A stretch of 64,000 bases of DNA from Microbulbifer thermotolerans (GTDB taxonomy: Bacteria; Pseudomonadota; Gammaproteobacteria; Pseudomonadales; Cellvibrionaceae): the NCBI RefSeq assembly GCF_900112305.1, contig NZ_FOKT01000007.1:135398-199397 (forward strand), in the 5' to 3' direction. Positions 25,540-34,267 of the stretch are shown one piece after another. The notes beneath the pieces are model-generated. The model did not search any database. It was given only the letters and a program-made list of their open reading frames with translations, and was not told the origin of the DNA. Position 1 is the first letter of the stretch, and every line of letters begins with the position of its first letter. A program made the position numbers and the translations under genes.

Positions 25540-25641
25540 GATAGGAAACACAGTTGTGTCGCCGGAGTATATCAAAATTTGCTCCGGGGCGACAGGTGGG
25601 GGCGTTTGTGGACTCGTGGTCGGGGCGCCCCTTTCCCGCAG

Positions 25642-26988
25642 TTAGGAGAGCGATTGCACGAAGGCCGCCAGTATGAGCAGGGGGCAGACGATGCGTACGT
25701 ACCAGGGCCAGATTTTCCAGAAAAGGGTGTGCTCGATGTTTTCGTGTCCTTTTTTGAGCTCCGCCAGCAGCTGGTCGCGATGCCAGATCCACCCGGCGAA
25801 GACGCACAGAGCCACACCCAGCAGCGGTTGGCCGTACTCGGTGCTGATGCTGACGATGAGTCCGAACAGGGAGTCGAAATTGAAGATGATCAGGCTGCTG
25901 AGGGTGAATATGACCAGCCCAACCAGAGGGGTTGCCAGTTCGCGCCGTACGCCGAGGTTTTCGATGGAGAAGGACACCGGGACTTCCAGCATGGAGATGG
26001 AGGAGGTGAGGGAGGCGATCACCATCAGGGCGAAAAAGGCGATGGCCACGAACAGGCCCGCAGTGCCCATGGTTTCGAACAGGGCCGGCAGTACCTGCAG
26101 TATCAGGTCGGGGCCGGCGATCAGTTCGCCGCTGGCGGAGAAGATCTGGGTGCCCGCTTCCTGGGCCACGTACATGGCGGGCAGTATCAATAGGCCGGCG
26201 GTAAAGGCGATACCCACATCGATCAGAGTCACCAGGGCTCCCAGGCGCGGCAGGCTTTCCTGCTGGCTGAGGTAGGAGCCGTAAATTAGCATAGTTCCCA
26301 CGCCGAGGGAGAGGGAGAAGAAAGCCTGCCCCATGGCGGCGATCAGCAGTTTGGGGGAGAGGTGGCTGAAGTCGGGCATCAGATAAACTTCCAGGCCGGT
26401 CATGGCGCCGGGCTGGGTGAGCACGTAGATGATCAGCAGCAACAGTAGGATGATCAGGGAGGGCATCAGCAGGGTGGACCAGCGCTCAATGCCTTTTTCC
26501 ACGCCAGCGGCGATGATCAGCATGGTCATGCCGCTGAAAATGGCGGTGAAGGTCAGGTTGCGCCCAGTGCTGTTGCCAGTGAGCCAGTCTGTGGCTCCAC
26601 TCATGCCGAAAAAGTTGGCGAAGGGGTCGGCCAGGTAGGCGACCATCCAGCCGGCGACAATGGCATAGAAGCTCAGAATTAGTGAGGCGACAACAATGCC
26701 ACCGAAACCAGCGAGGTTGGCAAAGATGCGGCTGATGGGGCCGGTGGATATGCCTCGCAGGGCCTGGACCATATTGCGGCGCGCGTGGCGACCGATGGTC
26801 AGCTCGGCCATCAGGGCCGGGTAGGCGAGTATAAACGCCAGCAGCAGGTAGACAATCACAAAAGCGGCGCCGCCGTTGCCGGCGGCCTTGGTGGGGAAGC
26901 CCCAGATATTGCCCAGGCCCACGGCGGAGCCCGCTGCGGCCATCAGGAAGCCGATGTTGGAGCTGAATTGTCCTCGCGGTGCACTCAT
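25642..26988 (-). CDS. Neurotransmitter:sodium symporter (NSS/SLC6) family transporter
   Basis: A 448-residue inner-membrane Na+-coupled transporter with 11-12 helices, of the LeuT/MhsT type that imports amino acids or related amines. The first helix carries the Na+ and substrate-site signature AAGSAVGLGNIWGFPTKAAGNGGAAF. The second conserved block, SLSLGVGTMLIYGSYL (helix 6 and 7), is present. The C-terminus is short and basic. The substrate is unknown. It follows smpB on the same strand, with another NSS gene on the other side of smpB. Confidence 0.92.
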   Translation of the reverse strand: MSAPRGQFSSNIGFLMAAAGSAVGLGNIWGFPTKAAGNGGAAFVIVYLLLAFILAYPALMAELTIGRHARRNMVQALRGISTGPISRIFANLAGFGGIVVASLILSFYAIVAGWMVAYLADPFANFFGMSGATDWLTGNSTGRNLTFTAIFSGMTMLIIAAGVEKGIERWSTLLMPSLIILLLLLIIYVLTQPGAMTGLEVYLMPDFSHLSPKLLIAAMGQAFFSLSLGVGTMLIYGSYLSQQESLPRLGALVTLIDVGIAFTAGLLILPAMYVAQEAGTQIFSASGELIAGPDLILQVLPALFETMGTAGLFVAIAFFALMVIASLTSSISMLEVPVSFSIENLGVRRELATPLVGLVIFTLSSLIIFNFDSLFGLIVSISTEYGQPLLGVALCVFAGWIWHRDQLLAELKKGHENIEHTLFWKIWPWYVRIVCPLLILAAFVQSLS

Positions 26989-27123
26989 GGTTGTTCTCTT
27001 CGTTATTCTTCTATGTTTTCCCTTCTCCCGGAGGAAAGGGGGCTAAAGGGCAGTGTGCCAACAAAAAGTACTCCCTGTGCGTTGTGGATTTCCGCCGTCC
27101 CTGACGGGTTAAGCTCGACAACC

Positions 27124-27603
27124 TCAGCGGTTGTCTCTGCGCATCAGGCGTTGTTTTTCCCGGTTCCAGTCGCGAGCCTTTTCTGTTTCGCGCTTGTCGT
27201 GCTTGGCTTTGCCCTTGGCCAGAGCGATCTCGCATTTGATCAGATGCTTTTTCCAGTAGAGGGCCGTGGCCACCACGGTGTAGCCCTTTTGTTCCGTGGC
27301 GGCGATCAGCTTGGCCAGTTCGCGTTTGTTGAGCAGCAGCCTCCGGGTGCGATCCGGTTCGGTGACGTAATGGGTGGAAGCACTGGGCAGCGGCTGTATG
27401 CGCGCGCCCAGCAGCCAGGCCTCGCCATTTTTAAAAATGACGTAGCTGTCGGTAAGTTGGGCCTTGCCCTCGCGGCAGCTTTTTACCTCCCAGCCCTGTA
27501 GCTCCAGGCCGGCCTCAATCTTTTCTTCGATGAAGTAGTCGTGCCGGGCTTTTTTGTTCAGTGCAATGGTGCTGGAGGTTTGGGCCTTTTTCTTTTTCGC
27601 CAT
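27124..27603 (-). CDS. smpB: SsrA-binding protein SmpB
   Basis: A 159-residue RNA-binding protein that delivers tmRNA to stalled ribosomes. The OB-fold sequence includes [36 protein letters not shown] and ends with the basic tail [20 protein letters not shown], which folds into the mRNA channel. The length is normal. It lies 6 bp after the upstream NSS transporter stop, so the two are probably co-transcribed. The tmRNA gene is in the same neighbourhood, which is common in gammaproteobacteria. Confidence 0.96.
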   Translation of the reverse strand: MAKKKKAQTSSTIALNKKARHDYFIEEKIEAGLELQGWEVKSCREGKAQLTDSYVIFKNGEAWLLGARIQPLPSASTHYVTEPDRTRRLLLNKRELAKLIAATEQKGYTVVATALYWKKHLIKCEIALAKGKAKHDKRETEKARDWNREKQRLMRRDNR

Positions 27604-27609
27604 AGGTGT

Positions 27610-29028
27610 CTAGATAAAACTGTGTCCAAAAAACTTCAGGGCCACGGTGTTGATAAAGATCAACAGCAGCATCAGGGGGATAAAGGTGCCCAGGGAGAAG
27701 TTGATGTATTTCTGTGAAATGGAGCCGGCGAAGCTGCTATCGCCTTCCTGTAGTTCCTTGTCGAAGTTGGTTTTCTTCCATTTGTAGATTACGAACAGGC
27801 ATACCAGCAGACCGTTGAGGGGCAGTATGGTGTCGTAAAAGAGTAATTCAATCAGGTCGAAGAAGGACTTGCTTTCACCGGCCAAGGTCACAAACTGGGT
27901 GAAGAATTTGACCATGCCAAAGGATACCGCACAACCGACGGCGAGAAAAACCTGTACTGCGGCGATGGTGTAGATGGCTTTCTTGCGCTCCATGCCGCGC
28001 TCATCGCACAGGGTGGCGATGGGGACTTCGATGATTGACATCAGAGAGGTGACTGCGGCTACCAATACCAGGAAGAAAAAGACAGCGGCGAAGGCGCTGG
28101 CGCCGAAGTAGCCGATACTGTCCTGCAGGGCGAAGAAGATTTTCGGCAGGAACAGAAAGATCATGCCGGCGGAGGAGTCGCTCAGTTTGGTTGGATCTAT
28201 TTGTGGATCAAAGTGGAAAATGCTCGGCAGTATCAGCAGGCCGGCGGTGAAGGCTACCAGTGTGTCGGTGATGGCGACGGCGCGGGAGGAGCCGGGAATC
28301 GAGTCTCCCCTCTTCATGTAGGAGCCGTAGGTGATCATGATTCCCATGCCCAGAGACAGAGAGAAAAAGGCCTGGGCCATAGCCTTACTCACAACCGCAC
28401 TGTCGATCTTGGCAAAGTCCGGAATCAGATAATACTTAACGCCGAGCATCGCGTTCTCGCGGGTGAGCACAAAAATCACCAATCCCAGCAACATAATGAA
28501 GAGCATCGGCATCAGTGTTTTGGAGGCCCGCTCAATGCCGTCTTTGACCCCCATGGCCAGAATAGCGTTGATTCCCAGCATAAGAACGACCAAGTAAACG
28601 AAGACGACGGGGGAGTTGATGAACTGGCCGAAGTGGGTCTCTGTGGCCAGTTGGTCCAGGTTGCCGCGCAGGGTTTCCACAAGGTAGCCCAGTATCCAGA
28701 CGGTTACCACCAAGTAGAAGACTGCGATCATAAAGGGAGTGAACAGGGCTAGCCAGCCGGGGATGGTCCAGGGGCGGGAACCGCCGGAGAGCTGCCGGTA
28801 GGCGCCCACCGGGTCTTTGTCGGCGCGGCGCCCCAGTGCCAACTCCGCCATCATTACCGGCAAGCAGATAAAGAAAACGAAGAGTGCGTATACCAGCAAA
28901 AAGGCGCCGCCCCCGCTCTTGGTAGCCGCTACTGGAAAAGCCACAAGATTGCCGATTCCCACGGCGGAACCCGCGGCGGCCAGGATAAAGCCAAGCCGCG
29001 ACCCAAAATGCTCTCTGACTGCGGACAT
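27610..29028 (-). CDS. Neurotransmitter:sodium symporter (NSS/SLC6) family transporter
   Basis: A 472-residue Na+-coupled transporter of the inner membrane. The first helix reads AAAGSAVGIGNLVAFPVAATKSGGGAF, in which the usual W-F-P part is replaced by V-A-F-P, unlike its neighbour. SLSLGMGIMITYGSYM marks helix 6/7. Longer extramembrane loops near residues 370-430 distinguish it from the other copy, so these are old paralogues rather than a recent duplication. The substrate is unknown. It lies directly before smpB. Confidence 0.92.
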   Translation of the reverse strand: MSAVREHFGSRLGFILAAAGSAVGIGNLVAFPVAATKSGGGAFLLVYALFVFFICLPVMMAELALGRRADKDPVGAYRQLSGGSRPWTIPGWLALFTPFMIAVFYLVVTVWILGYLVETLRGNLDQLATETHFGQFINSPVVFVYLVVLMLGINAILAMGVKDGIERASKTLMPMLFIMLLGLVIFVLTRENAMLGVKYYLIPDFAKIDSAVVSKAMAQAFFSLSLGMGIMITYGSYMKRGDSIPGSSRAVAITDTLVAFTAGLLILPSIFHFDPQIDPTKLSDSSAGMIFLFLPKIFFALQDSIGYFGASAFAAVFFFLVLVAAVTSLMSIIEVPIATLCDERGMERKKAIYTIAAVQVFLAVGCAVSFGMVKFFTQFVTLAGESKSFFDLIELLFYDTILPLNGLLVCLFVIYKWKKTNFDKELQEGDSSFAGSISQKYINFSLGTFIPLMLLLIFINTVALKFFGHSFI

Positions 29029-29322
29029 AGTATTCTCGCTATATTATTGTTGTCTGATCTTGGGGCCTCTGAAAAACGCTTTGCGGTGCGCTTGCCGAGT
29101 CCGTGCGAGACGCCGCCAGCGTTTTGGTTTTCGGCGCCCGTCGTGTGTCCGGCAGTTCTTCAGCGGTCCCTTCGCTTTGTTTTCTCGCGCGGCCTTGACT
29201 GGCCGGTTATAACTGCGATTGTTACAGGAATTAGCTTGCTTGAGTAGCGCTGGCTGGCAAAATTGCCGGTTTATGGTAGAGGGTAGGCGATTTTCCCTTC
29301 AGAACTGGAATCGGCGGTAAGA

Positions 29323-29763
29323 ATGACTGAAATTGAGCGCAGCGCGCTGGTGATGCACAGTGCCGAAAAGATGTTTGATCTGGTCAACGATGTGGCCAGT
29401 TACCCGCAGTTTTTGCCCGGCTGTCGCGGAGCGGAGGTGTTGTTCAGCAGTGAACGAACCCTGGAGGCGCGCCTGGATCTGCAGCGCGCCGGCCTTCGCC
29501 AGAGCTTCGTAACCCGCAACCAGCTGGAGAGACCGCACCGCATGGCGCTGACGCTGGTGGAAGGCCCCTTTCAGGCTTTCAACGGGGAGTGGCGCTTCAC
29601 GCCCTTGGCGGAGGACGCCTGCAAGGTGAGTTTTAGCCTGTCTTTCAGCCTCAAGAACCGCCTGGTGGCAGCGGCTGTGGGTAAATTGTTCAGCGATCTG
29701 GCCAACCAGATGGTGGGTGTTATGTGCGCGCGCGCGGATCAGGTTTACGGAAAACAGCTATGA
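29323..29763 (+). CDS. ratA: RatA/Coq10-family START-domain protein
   Basis: A 146-residue cytoplasmic protein of the START/Coq10 fold. IERSALVMHSAEKMFDLVNDVASYPQFLPGC at the N-terminus is the family signature. In E. coli RatA was described as inhibiting 50S-30S association, whereas relatives bind ubiquinone, so the true role is disputed. The stop overlaps the rnfH start by 4 bp. Together with smpB on the other strand this is a conserved gammaproteobacterial cluster. Confidence 0.9.
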   Translation: MTEIERSALVMHSAEKMFDLVNDVASYPQFLPGCRGAEVLFSSERTLEARLDLQRAGLRQSFVTRNQLERPHRMALTLVEGPFQAFNGEWRFTPLAEDACKVSFSLSFSLKNRLVAAAVGKLFSDLANQMVGVMCARADQVYGKQL

Positions 29764-30089
29764 CGGATATCAAGACAATCGCGGTGGAAGTGGTCTACGC
29801 GCTGCCGCATGAGCAGCGGCTGACCCGATTGCTGGTGCCGCCGGGCACTACAGCGTTGGATGCGCTGGTGCGCTCGGGAATTCCGGAAGAGTTCCCCGAA
29901 GTGGACCCGGCCACGGCGAAGATGGGTATCTTCGGTCAGACACTGGGGACCAAGGGGTTGGCCCCGGCGGATCAGTACGTGCTGCAGCCGGGTGACCGGG
30001 TGGAGATATACCGACCGCTGATCGCCGATCCCAAGGAGGCGCGCAAGCAGCGCGCGGAGAAGGCCAAACGTCGCGCGGGCGGGACCTGA
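29760..30089 (+). CDS. rnfH: RnfH family ubiquitin-like protein
   Basis: A 109-residue protein with a beta-grasp fold. The internal ATG at 29760 was chosen because it overlaps the ratA stop. Features: VEVVYALPHEQRLTRLLVPPGTTALDALVRSGI at the N-terminus and QPGDRVEIYRPLIADPKEARKQRA at the C-terminus, both RnfH signatures. The function is unknown. The family is also called RatB from its pairing with RatA. Confidence 0.92.
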   Translation: MTDIKTIAVEVVYALPHEQRLTRLLVPPGTTALDALVRSGIPEEFPEVDPATAKMGIFGQTLGTKGLAPADQYVLQPGDRVEIYRPLIADPKEARKQRAEKAKRRAGGT

Positions 30090-30110
30090 GCGGTTGCGCC
30101 GCGGCGGAAT

Positions 30111-30458
30111 TTAGCGCGGCCAGCCCTCTGGCTGCCAGTCGCCGCTGGTGGCGATCAGGATGTCGCCGTTGAAATAGACAGTGAAGCGCTTCTGGGTTTC
30201 CTCGCCATCGGGATTACGCATGCGGTTGATGTAATCCCAGCGGTTGGGGTTGAAAGTGTCCTCCAGCAGAGGCGTGCCCAGTACAAAGCGCACCTGGCGC
30301 CGGGTCATGCCCGGTTTCAGCTGGTCGACCATCTCCTGGGTGATGATGTTGCCCTGCTGCACCTCGATGCGGTGTACACCGGGAAACTTGAATAGGCTGC
30401 AGGCGCCGAGTAGGGCGCAAAGGCCGGCAACGGCGAGGATTCTCAGGCTAGACGGCAT
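30111..30458 (-). CDS. bamE: Outer membrane assembly lipoprotein BamE
   Basis: A 115-residue lipoprotein of the BAM complex, which inserts barrel proteins in the outer membrane. The signal peptide ends at lipobox ALLGAC (Cys20). The SmpA/OmlA domain shows QGNIITQEMVDQLKPGMTRRQVRFVLGTPLLEDTFNPNRWDYI. The length is typical. The gene is convergent with rnfH and divergent from fur, the usual fur-bamE arrangement. Confidence 0.94.
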   Translation of the reverse strand: MPSSLRILAVAGLCALLGACSLFKFPGVHRIEVQQGNIITQEMVDQLKPGMTRRQVRFVLGTPLLEDTFNPNRWDYINRMRNPDGEETQKRFTVYFNGDILIATSGDWQPEGWPR

Positions 30459-30735
30459 TCATTGCTCCATTATGTCTTGTCGGTCAGCAACTGCCCGGAG
30501 CGGGCTGTGCTGCGAATATCAGCAGTGATATAGATAGGCGCCCGGCAGCCCGGAAAGTTCCCCGGTACTTGTGGCCTGCCCCGCCGCCTGTGCGGCGCGC
30601 CCGGCCCCGGGGTTCCGCTGATCCCGCTGGGCGTGGATAATACCCGAAGTGTTCGCGCGCCGACAGACGCGATTTGGGCGGCGGGTGAGCGGATGTATTC
30701 AGGAACCGAGAAACCCTGCCGGGAAAAATTACTGC

Positions 30736-31146
30736 ATGTCTAATGAAAATCAGGAACTGCGCAAGGCCGGCCTCAAGGTCACCTTGCCGCGGGTGAAGAT
30801 TCTACAGCTACTGGAAAGCGCGAGCGAACAGCACCTGAGTGCGGAAGATGTCTACAAGATGCTGCTGGATGCGGGCGAGGATGTCGGTCTGGCCACCGTC
30901 TACCGGGTGTTGACTCAGTTCGAAAGTGCCGGTCTGGTGATGCGCCACAATTTTGATGGCGGTCACTCGGTATTCGAGCTGGACCGCGGCGACCACCACG
31001 ATCACATGGTATGCACTGATACCGGCAAGGTCATTGAATTCCACAACGAAGAGATTGAGCGGCTGCAGAAGCAGATCGCCGAAGAACACGGCTACGAGCT
31101 GACCGGACACAGCTTGGTACTCTACGTGAAAAAGAAGGGCGCTTGA
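30736..31146 (+). CDS. fur: Ferric uptake regulator Fur
   Basis: A 136-residue Fe2+-dependent repressor. The ATG at 30736 gives the normal N-terminus; the longer frame has no homologous sequence. The DNA-binding domain is LRKAGLKVTLPRVKILQLLE, and YRVLTQFESAGLV marks its end. The metal site HHDHM follows. The pair of Cys usually found after it (C-x-x-C) is reduced to MVCTDTGKV, so the structural zinc site of E. coli Fur is missing, as in Pseudomonas-type Fur. It probably controls the receptor at 4845. Confidence 0.94.
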   Translation: MSNENQELRKAGLKVTLPRVKILQLLESASEQHLSAEDVYKMLLDAGEDVGLATVYRVLTQFESAGLVMRHNFDGGHSVFELDRGDHHDHMVCTDTGKVIEFHNEEIERLQKQIAEEHGYELTGHSLVLYVKKKGA

Positions 31147-31240
31147 CTCTGCCCCGCAGCGGCCCGGTTTCCCCGCGGGCCGCTTGCGGAAACTGGCTTG
31201 GCGCCTTCCGGGTGCTTGGCGGGGCGAAGGCGCGCTGCCC

Positions 31241-31834
31241 TCAGGCGGGCGGCGTAAAATGTTCGGGATACTTGCCGATCTTGTCCCGGTAAAAGTCGCG
31301 GATGCGCGCCAGTTCCATCTTCAGGTTTTCCCCCATTTCCATCACCGGCCCCAGGCCGAGTTCTTTTTTGCGGAAATTGATAAAGCCGCACACCACCGGC
31401 AGCCGCGCGCCGCGGGCAATGTGATAAAAGCCTGTCTTCCAGCGCTCCCCGCGCCCGCGGGTGCCCTCCGGCGGAACCGCGATGATCAGGGATCTGCACT
31501 CATTGAACTTGTCTACCGTGGCCTGTACCAAATTGTTGGCTTTGCTGCGATCCACGGCGATGCCGCCGAACCAGCGCATGGTGCTACCCAGGGGGAACCT
31601 GAACAGTTTGTCCTTACCCATCCACTGTGGCGTCAGTCCCAGTTTCAGGGCGGCGAGAATAAAGTAGTAGCCGTCCCAGTTGCTGGTGTGCGGCGCGCCG
31701 ATTAGCACGTATTTTTTTAATTTGAGGGCCTGGCGATCGCACACCACGCGCCAGCCGTGCAGCTTCAGCAGCAGCCTGGCGATCAGGCGTAGAACAGGGG
31801 TGATGACGGGGGTATTGAAAATGGTTGTTTGCAT
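31241..31834 (-). CDS. 1-acyl-sn-glycerol-3-phosphate acyltransferase-like protein
   Basis: A 197-residue membrane-associated acyltransferase counted from the ATG at 31834. The catalytic H-x4-D box is HTSNWD (PHTSNWDGYYF), followed by FRFPLGSTMRWFGGIAVDRSK and the substrate box VPPEGTRGRGERWKTGFYHIA. This matches the PlsC superfamily in lysophospholipid or glycerophosphate acyl transfer; the true acceptor is not known. One membrane helix lies at the N-terminus. It stands between fur and recN. Confidence 0.87.
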   Translation of the reverse strand: MQTTIFNTPVITPVLRLIARLLLKLHGWRVVCDRQALKLKKYVLIGAPHTSNWDGYYFILAALKLGLTPQWMGKDKLFRFPLGSTMRWFGGIAVDRSKANNLVQATVDKFNECRSLIIAVPPEGTRGRGERWKTGFYHIARGARLPVVCGFINFRKKELGLGPVMEMGENLKMELARIRDFYRDKIGKYPEHFTPPA

Positions 31835-31999
31835 CGAAAGAGTCGAAGTTGCTGCCAATTGGGGCGCGGCAGTATAGAGTGAGTCCTGGCGCGAGTCTCG
31901 GTGATTTCCGGTCCGGAGGTCGGCTATGTGATGTCGGTCGCCGCCCTCGGGGCGGAACAGCATGCAAAAGCTCGGTGGTCCGGTGCGGCGCCCGGCGAT

Positions 32000-33667
32000 T
32001 TAATTGCGGGAGAGCATTTCTTCCGCGTGGGCCAAGGACTGGGCCGTGGTTTCGCCGCCCAGCATGCGCGCTATCTCCTCGCGGCGTTCTTCGCCCTTCA
32101 GTTCGCGCAGGGAGACGAAAGCGGCTTGTCCGTCGCTGTGTTTTTCCACTTGATAGTGGCGGTGCGCCCGAGCGGCCACCTGGGCTAAGTGGGTGACACA
32201 GATCACCTGGCCTGCGCGGCCACCCCTGGTTTCCCCCAGTTGCCGCAGAAGGCGGCCAACCACGTCGCCAGTGGCGCCGCCGATACCTACGTCCACTTCG
32301 TCGAACACCAGTGTCGGCGTGCGCGATGTCTGTGCGGTGACCACTTGAATTGCCAGGCTGACCCGCGACAGTTCACCGCCGGAGGCAATTTTCCCGAGTG
32401 GGCGTGGCGGCTGGCCCGGGTTGGTGGCAATCAGTATTTCCACATCTTCCAGACCGCTCGCAGCTGCTTTTTCCAGTGGTTGCAGTGTCAGTTCCACCCG
32501 CGCGTGAGGCATGGCCAGAGCCGCCAGTTGGCGGTTGACTTCATTGGCCAGGTCGGCGGCGGCTCTCTGGCGTAGCTTGCTCAGTTTTTCCGCTGTGCGG
32601 CGGTATTCGGCCTCTAGCTGTTCGCACTCGGCGGCCAGCTTGTCCAGGGCGTCCGGTGTGCCTATCTCCTCCAGTTCCGCCTGCAGTTGCTGCTCAAGTT
32701 CCGGCAGCGCATCCGGCTGTACACGGTGTTTGCGTGCGGTTTGGTAGATGGCGCTGAGTCGCTCTTCCACTTCCGACAGGCGCTCCGGGTCCATTTCGAA
32801 GCGGTCGATATGGCGCGACAGGGTGCCGGCTGCCTCGTCCACCTGGATGCGGGCGCTGTCGAGCAGTTGCGCCACATCCGTAAGGGCCGGGCTTTGTTCT
32901 GGCATGGCAGACAGCAGCTGCAGTGCCCGGTGCAACTGTTCGGCAATATCCCCCTCGCCACCGGAAAGCAGCGCTGCCAGCTGGTAGCTGCCGTTTAAAA
33001 TCTGACCCGCGTTGGCCAGTTGCCGCTGCTCCCGTTCCAGCTCTTCGATTTCGCCGGGCTGCAGCCCCAGTTGTTCCAGCTCCTGTAGTTGATATTTCAA
33101 CAACTCGCGCCGGGCCTGGGTTTCTTCGGCACTGTCGGCGAGAGTGCGGTAGCGGCGGTATTGATCCTGCCAGCTTTTGAAGCGGATACGGGTTTCGGCG
33201 GCCAGCTCCTGGGCGCGGGCGTAGTCGTCGAGCAGGCGGCGATGCGTGTCTTTTTTTAGCAGGGATTGGTGTTCGTGCTGGCTGTGGATATCGATCAGCT
33301 GTTCGCCGAGAGTGCGCAGCTGCAACAGGGTCACCGGCTGGCCATTGATATAGGCGCGGGAGCGGCCGTCGGCGCCGATGGTGCGGCGCAGTATCACTTC
33401 TTGCCCCGCATCCAGTTCCTGCCCTTCCAACCAACTAGCGGCGGAGGGGTGATCGCTGATATCAAAGGTGGCGCTGATGTCGGCGCGGGGGCTGCCAGTG
33501 CGCACCAGTTCAGCGCTGCCCCTGTCCCCCAGGGCCAGGCCAAGGGCGTCGAGGGTAATGGATTTGCCGGCGCCGGTTTCGCCGGTCAGTGCACTGGTGC
33601 CGGGGCCGAATTCCAGCTCCAGCTGGTCCACCAGGGTGAATTGACTGATAGACAGGTGCAGCAACAT
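32000..33667 (-). CDS. recN: DNA repair protein RecN
   Basis: A 555-residue SMC-like ATPase that tethers broken DNA ends during double-strand break repair. Walker A is GETGAGKS (29-36), the signature is GGELSRVSLAIQV, and Walker B is TPTLVFDEVDVGIGG. Long charged coiled-coil segments fill residues about 155-360, and the C-terminal head ends in VICVTHLAQVAARAHRHYQV. The length is normal. The gene points away from grpE. A MITE-like element lies 54 bp upstream, between this gene and a LexA-box-like site. Confidence 0.95.
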   Translation of the reverse strand: MLLHLSISQFTLVDQLELEFGPGTSALTGETGAGKSITLDALGLALGDRGSAELVRTGSPRADISATFDISDHPSAASWLEGQELDAGQEVILRRTIGADGRSRAYINGQPVTLLQLRTLGEQLIDIHSQHEHQSLLKKDTHRRLLDDYARAQELAAETRIRFKSWQDQYRRYRTLADSAEETQARRELLKYQLQELEQLGLQPGEIEELEREQRQLANAGQILNGSYQLAALLSGGEGDIAEQLHRALQLLSAMPEQSPALTDVAQLLDSARIQVDEAAGTLSRHIDRFEMDPERLSEVEERLSAIYQTARKHRVQPDALPELEQQLQAELEEIGTPDALDKLAAECEQLEAEYRRTAEKLSKLRQRAAADLANEVNRQLAALAMPHARVELTLQPLEKAAASGLEDVEILIATNPGQPPRPLGKIASGGELSRVSLAIQVVTAQTSRTPTLVFDEVDVGIGGATGDVVGRLLRQLGETRGGRAGQVICVTHLAQVAARAHRHYQVEKHSDGQAAFVSLRELKGEERREEIARMLGGETTAQSLAHAEEMLSRN

Positions 33668-33724
33668 AGTCAGAGGCCTGCTTACACAATGTTTAATGGC
33701 CGCGGTTGGCCGTTGTTTTTATTA

Positions 33725-33939
33725 GGGAACCTCTGATTAATTCGCTTCCTGACGGTAAAAATTCTTTGGAGCTAGATGAGAAGCTCAGGTGATAGGATGG
33801 CCATTTCGAAACCGTCGGATACAGGGAGGTATCCGTCGGAGCTACAGGGAAGTACTCGTGCGTTTTCGAAATGGTCATCCTATTGCCTGAGCGCCACGGA
33901 ACTAACCAAAGCGTTCACGCGAATTAATCAGGGGTTCCT
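33725..33939. mobile_element. MITE-like palindromic element, copy 1
   Basis: About 215 bp between TA dinucleotides. Its ends, with the flanking bases, read ATTAGGGAACCTCTGATTAA on the left and, inverted, ACTAAGGAACCCCTGATTAA on the right, matching at 22 of 25 bases when extended. The inside is a long imperfect hairpin: GCTCAGGTGATAGGATGG pairs with its complement near 33875-33892. No transposase is encoded. TA flanks are typical of Tc1/mariner-IS630-type MITEs. Copy 2 is at 58488-58701. Confidence 0.85.
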
Positions 33940-33960
33940 TAGTGGCATCCCTGTGCCAAA

Positions 33961-33980
33961 TCATGGTTATTTATACAGTA
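33961..33980 (-). promoter_or_regulatory. LexA-box-like site of recN
   Basis: The minus strand reads TACTGTATAAATAACCATGA, matching the symmetric SOS consensus TACTGTATATATATACAGTA at 15 of 20 positions, with a full left half. It lies 295 bp before recN, of which about 215 bp are the MITE. recN is an SOS gene in many bacteria, so the link is plausible but not proven. Confidence 0.5.
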
Positions 33981-34026
33981 ATTGCTGCCGCTTAGCTACA
34001 GTTGTACGGCCAGTGTCACCTCTTCC

Positions 34027-34158
34027 TTGAGGGCACCCTGATTCAGCTGTTTGGTGATGGTGCAGGTGCTTTGGGGCTAAATGAGAAGCCCATCTCATTG
34101 GCTGAGTGCCCCGAAGCCCACTGCGACACCCGTGTGAATGAATCGGAAGTTCCCCAAG
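34027..34158. mobile_element. Divergent short copy of the MITE family
   Basis: About 130 bp. The left end reads TTGAGGGCACCCTGATTCAG; the right end, inverted, reads TTGGGGAACTTCCGATTCAT, so the terminal repeat of the family is recognisable but worn. Inside, GGGGCTAAATGAGAAGCCCA and CTCATTGGCTGAGTGCCCC echo the hairpin. It ends 14 bp before the sigma-32 promoter of grpE. Confidence 0.55.
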
Positions 34159-34171
34159 ACCAGCAATTCCA

Positions 34172-34199
34172 CTTGAAGTGTGTGGGTAAGGCCCCATAT
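34172..34199 (+). promoter_or_regulatory. Sigma-32 heat-shock promoter of grpE
   Basis: The -35 CTTGAA (34172-34177) and -10 CCCCATAT (34192-34199) are 14 bp apart, a near-perfect match to the sigma-32 consensus. It lies about 70 bp before the grpE start. Confidence 0.88.
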
Positions 34200-34267
34200 A
34201 GGGCTGCATTGCCCGAATCGCGGGCGGAACCTTTAGGTAACTGACAGTCGACGCGACGGAGAAAGCA

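Noticed and set aside
25562-25587. Hairpin CCGGAG...CTCCGG between ssrA and the NSS gene as a terminator
   Set aside because: No T-run follows in either direction; it may just be part of the ssrA promoter region.
29323-30089. ratA-rnfH as a toxin-antitoxin pair
   Set aside because: RatA toxin activity is disputed, and the RatA/RnfH pair is a conserved housekeeping cluster in gammaproteobacteria.
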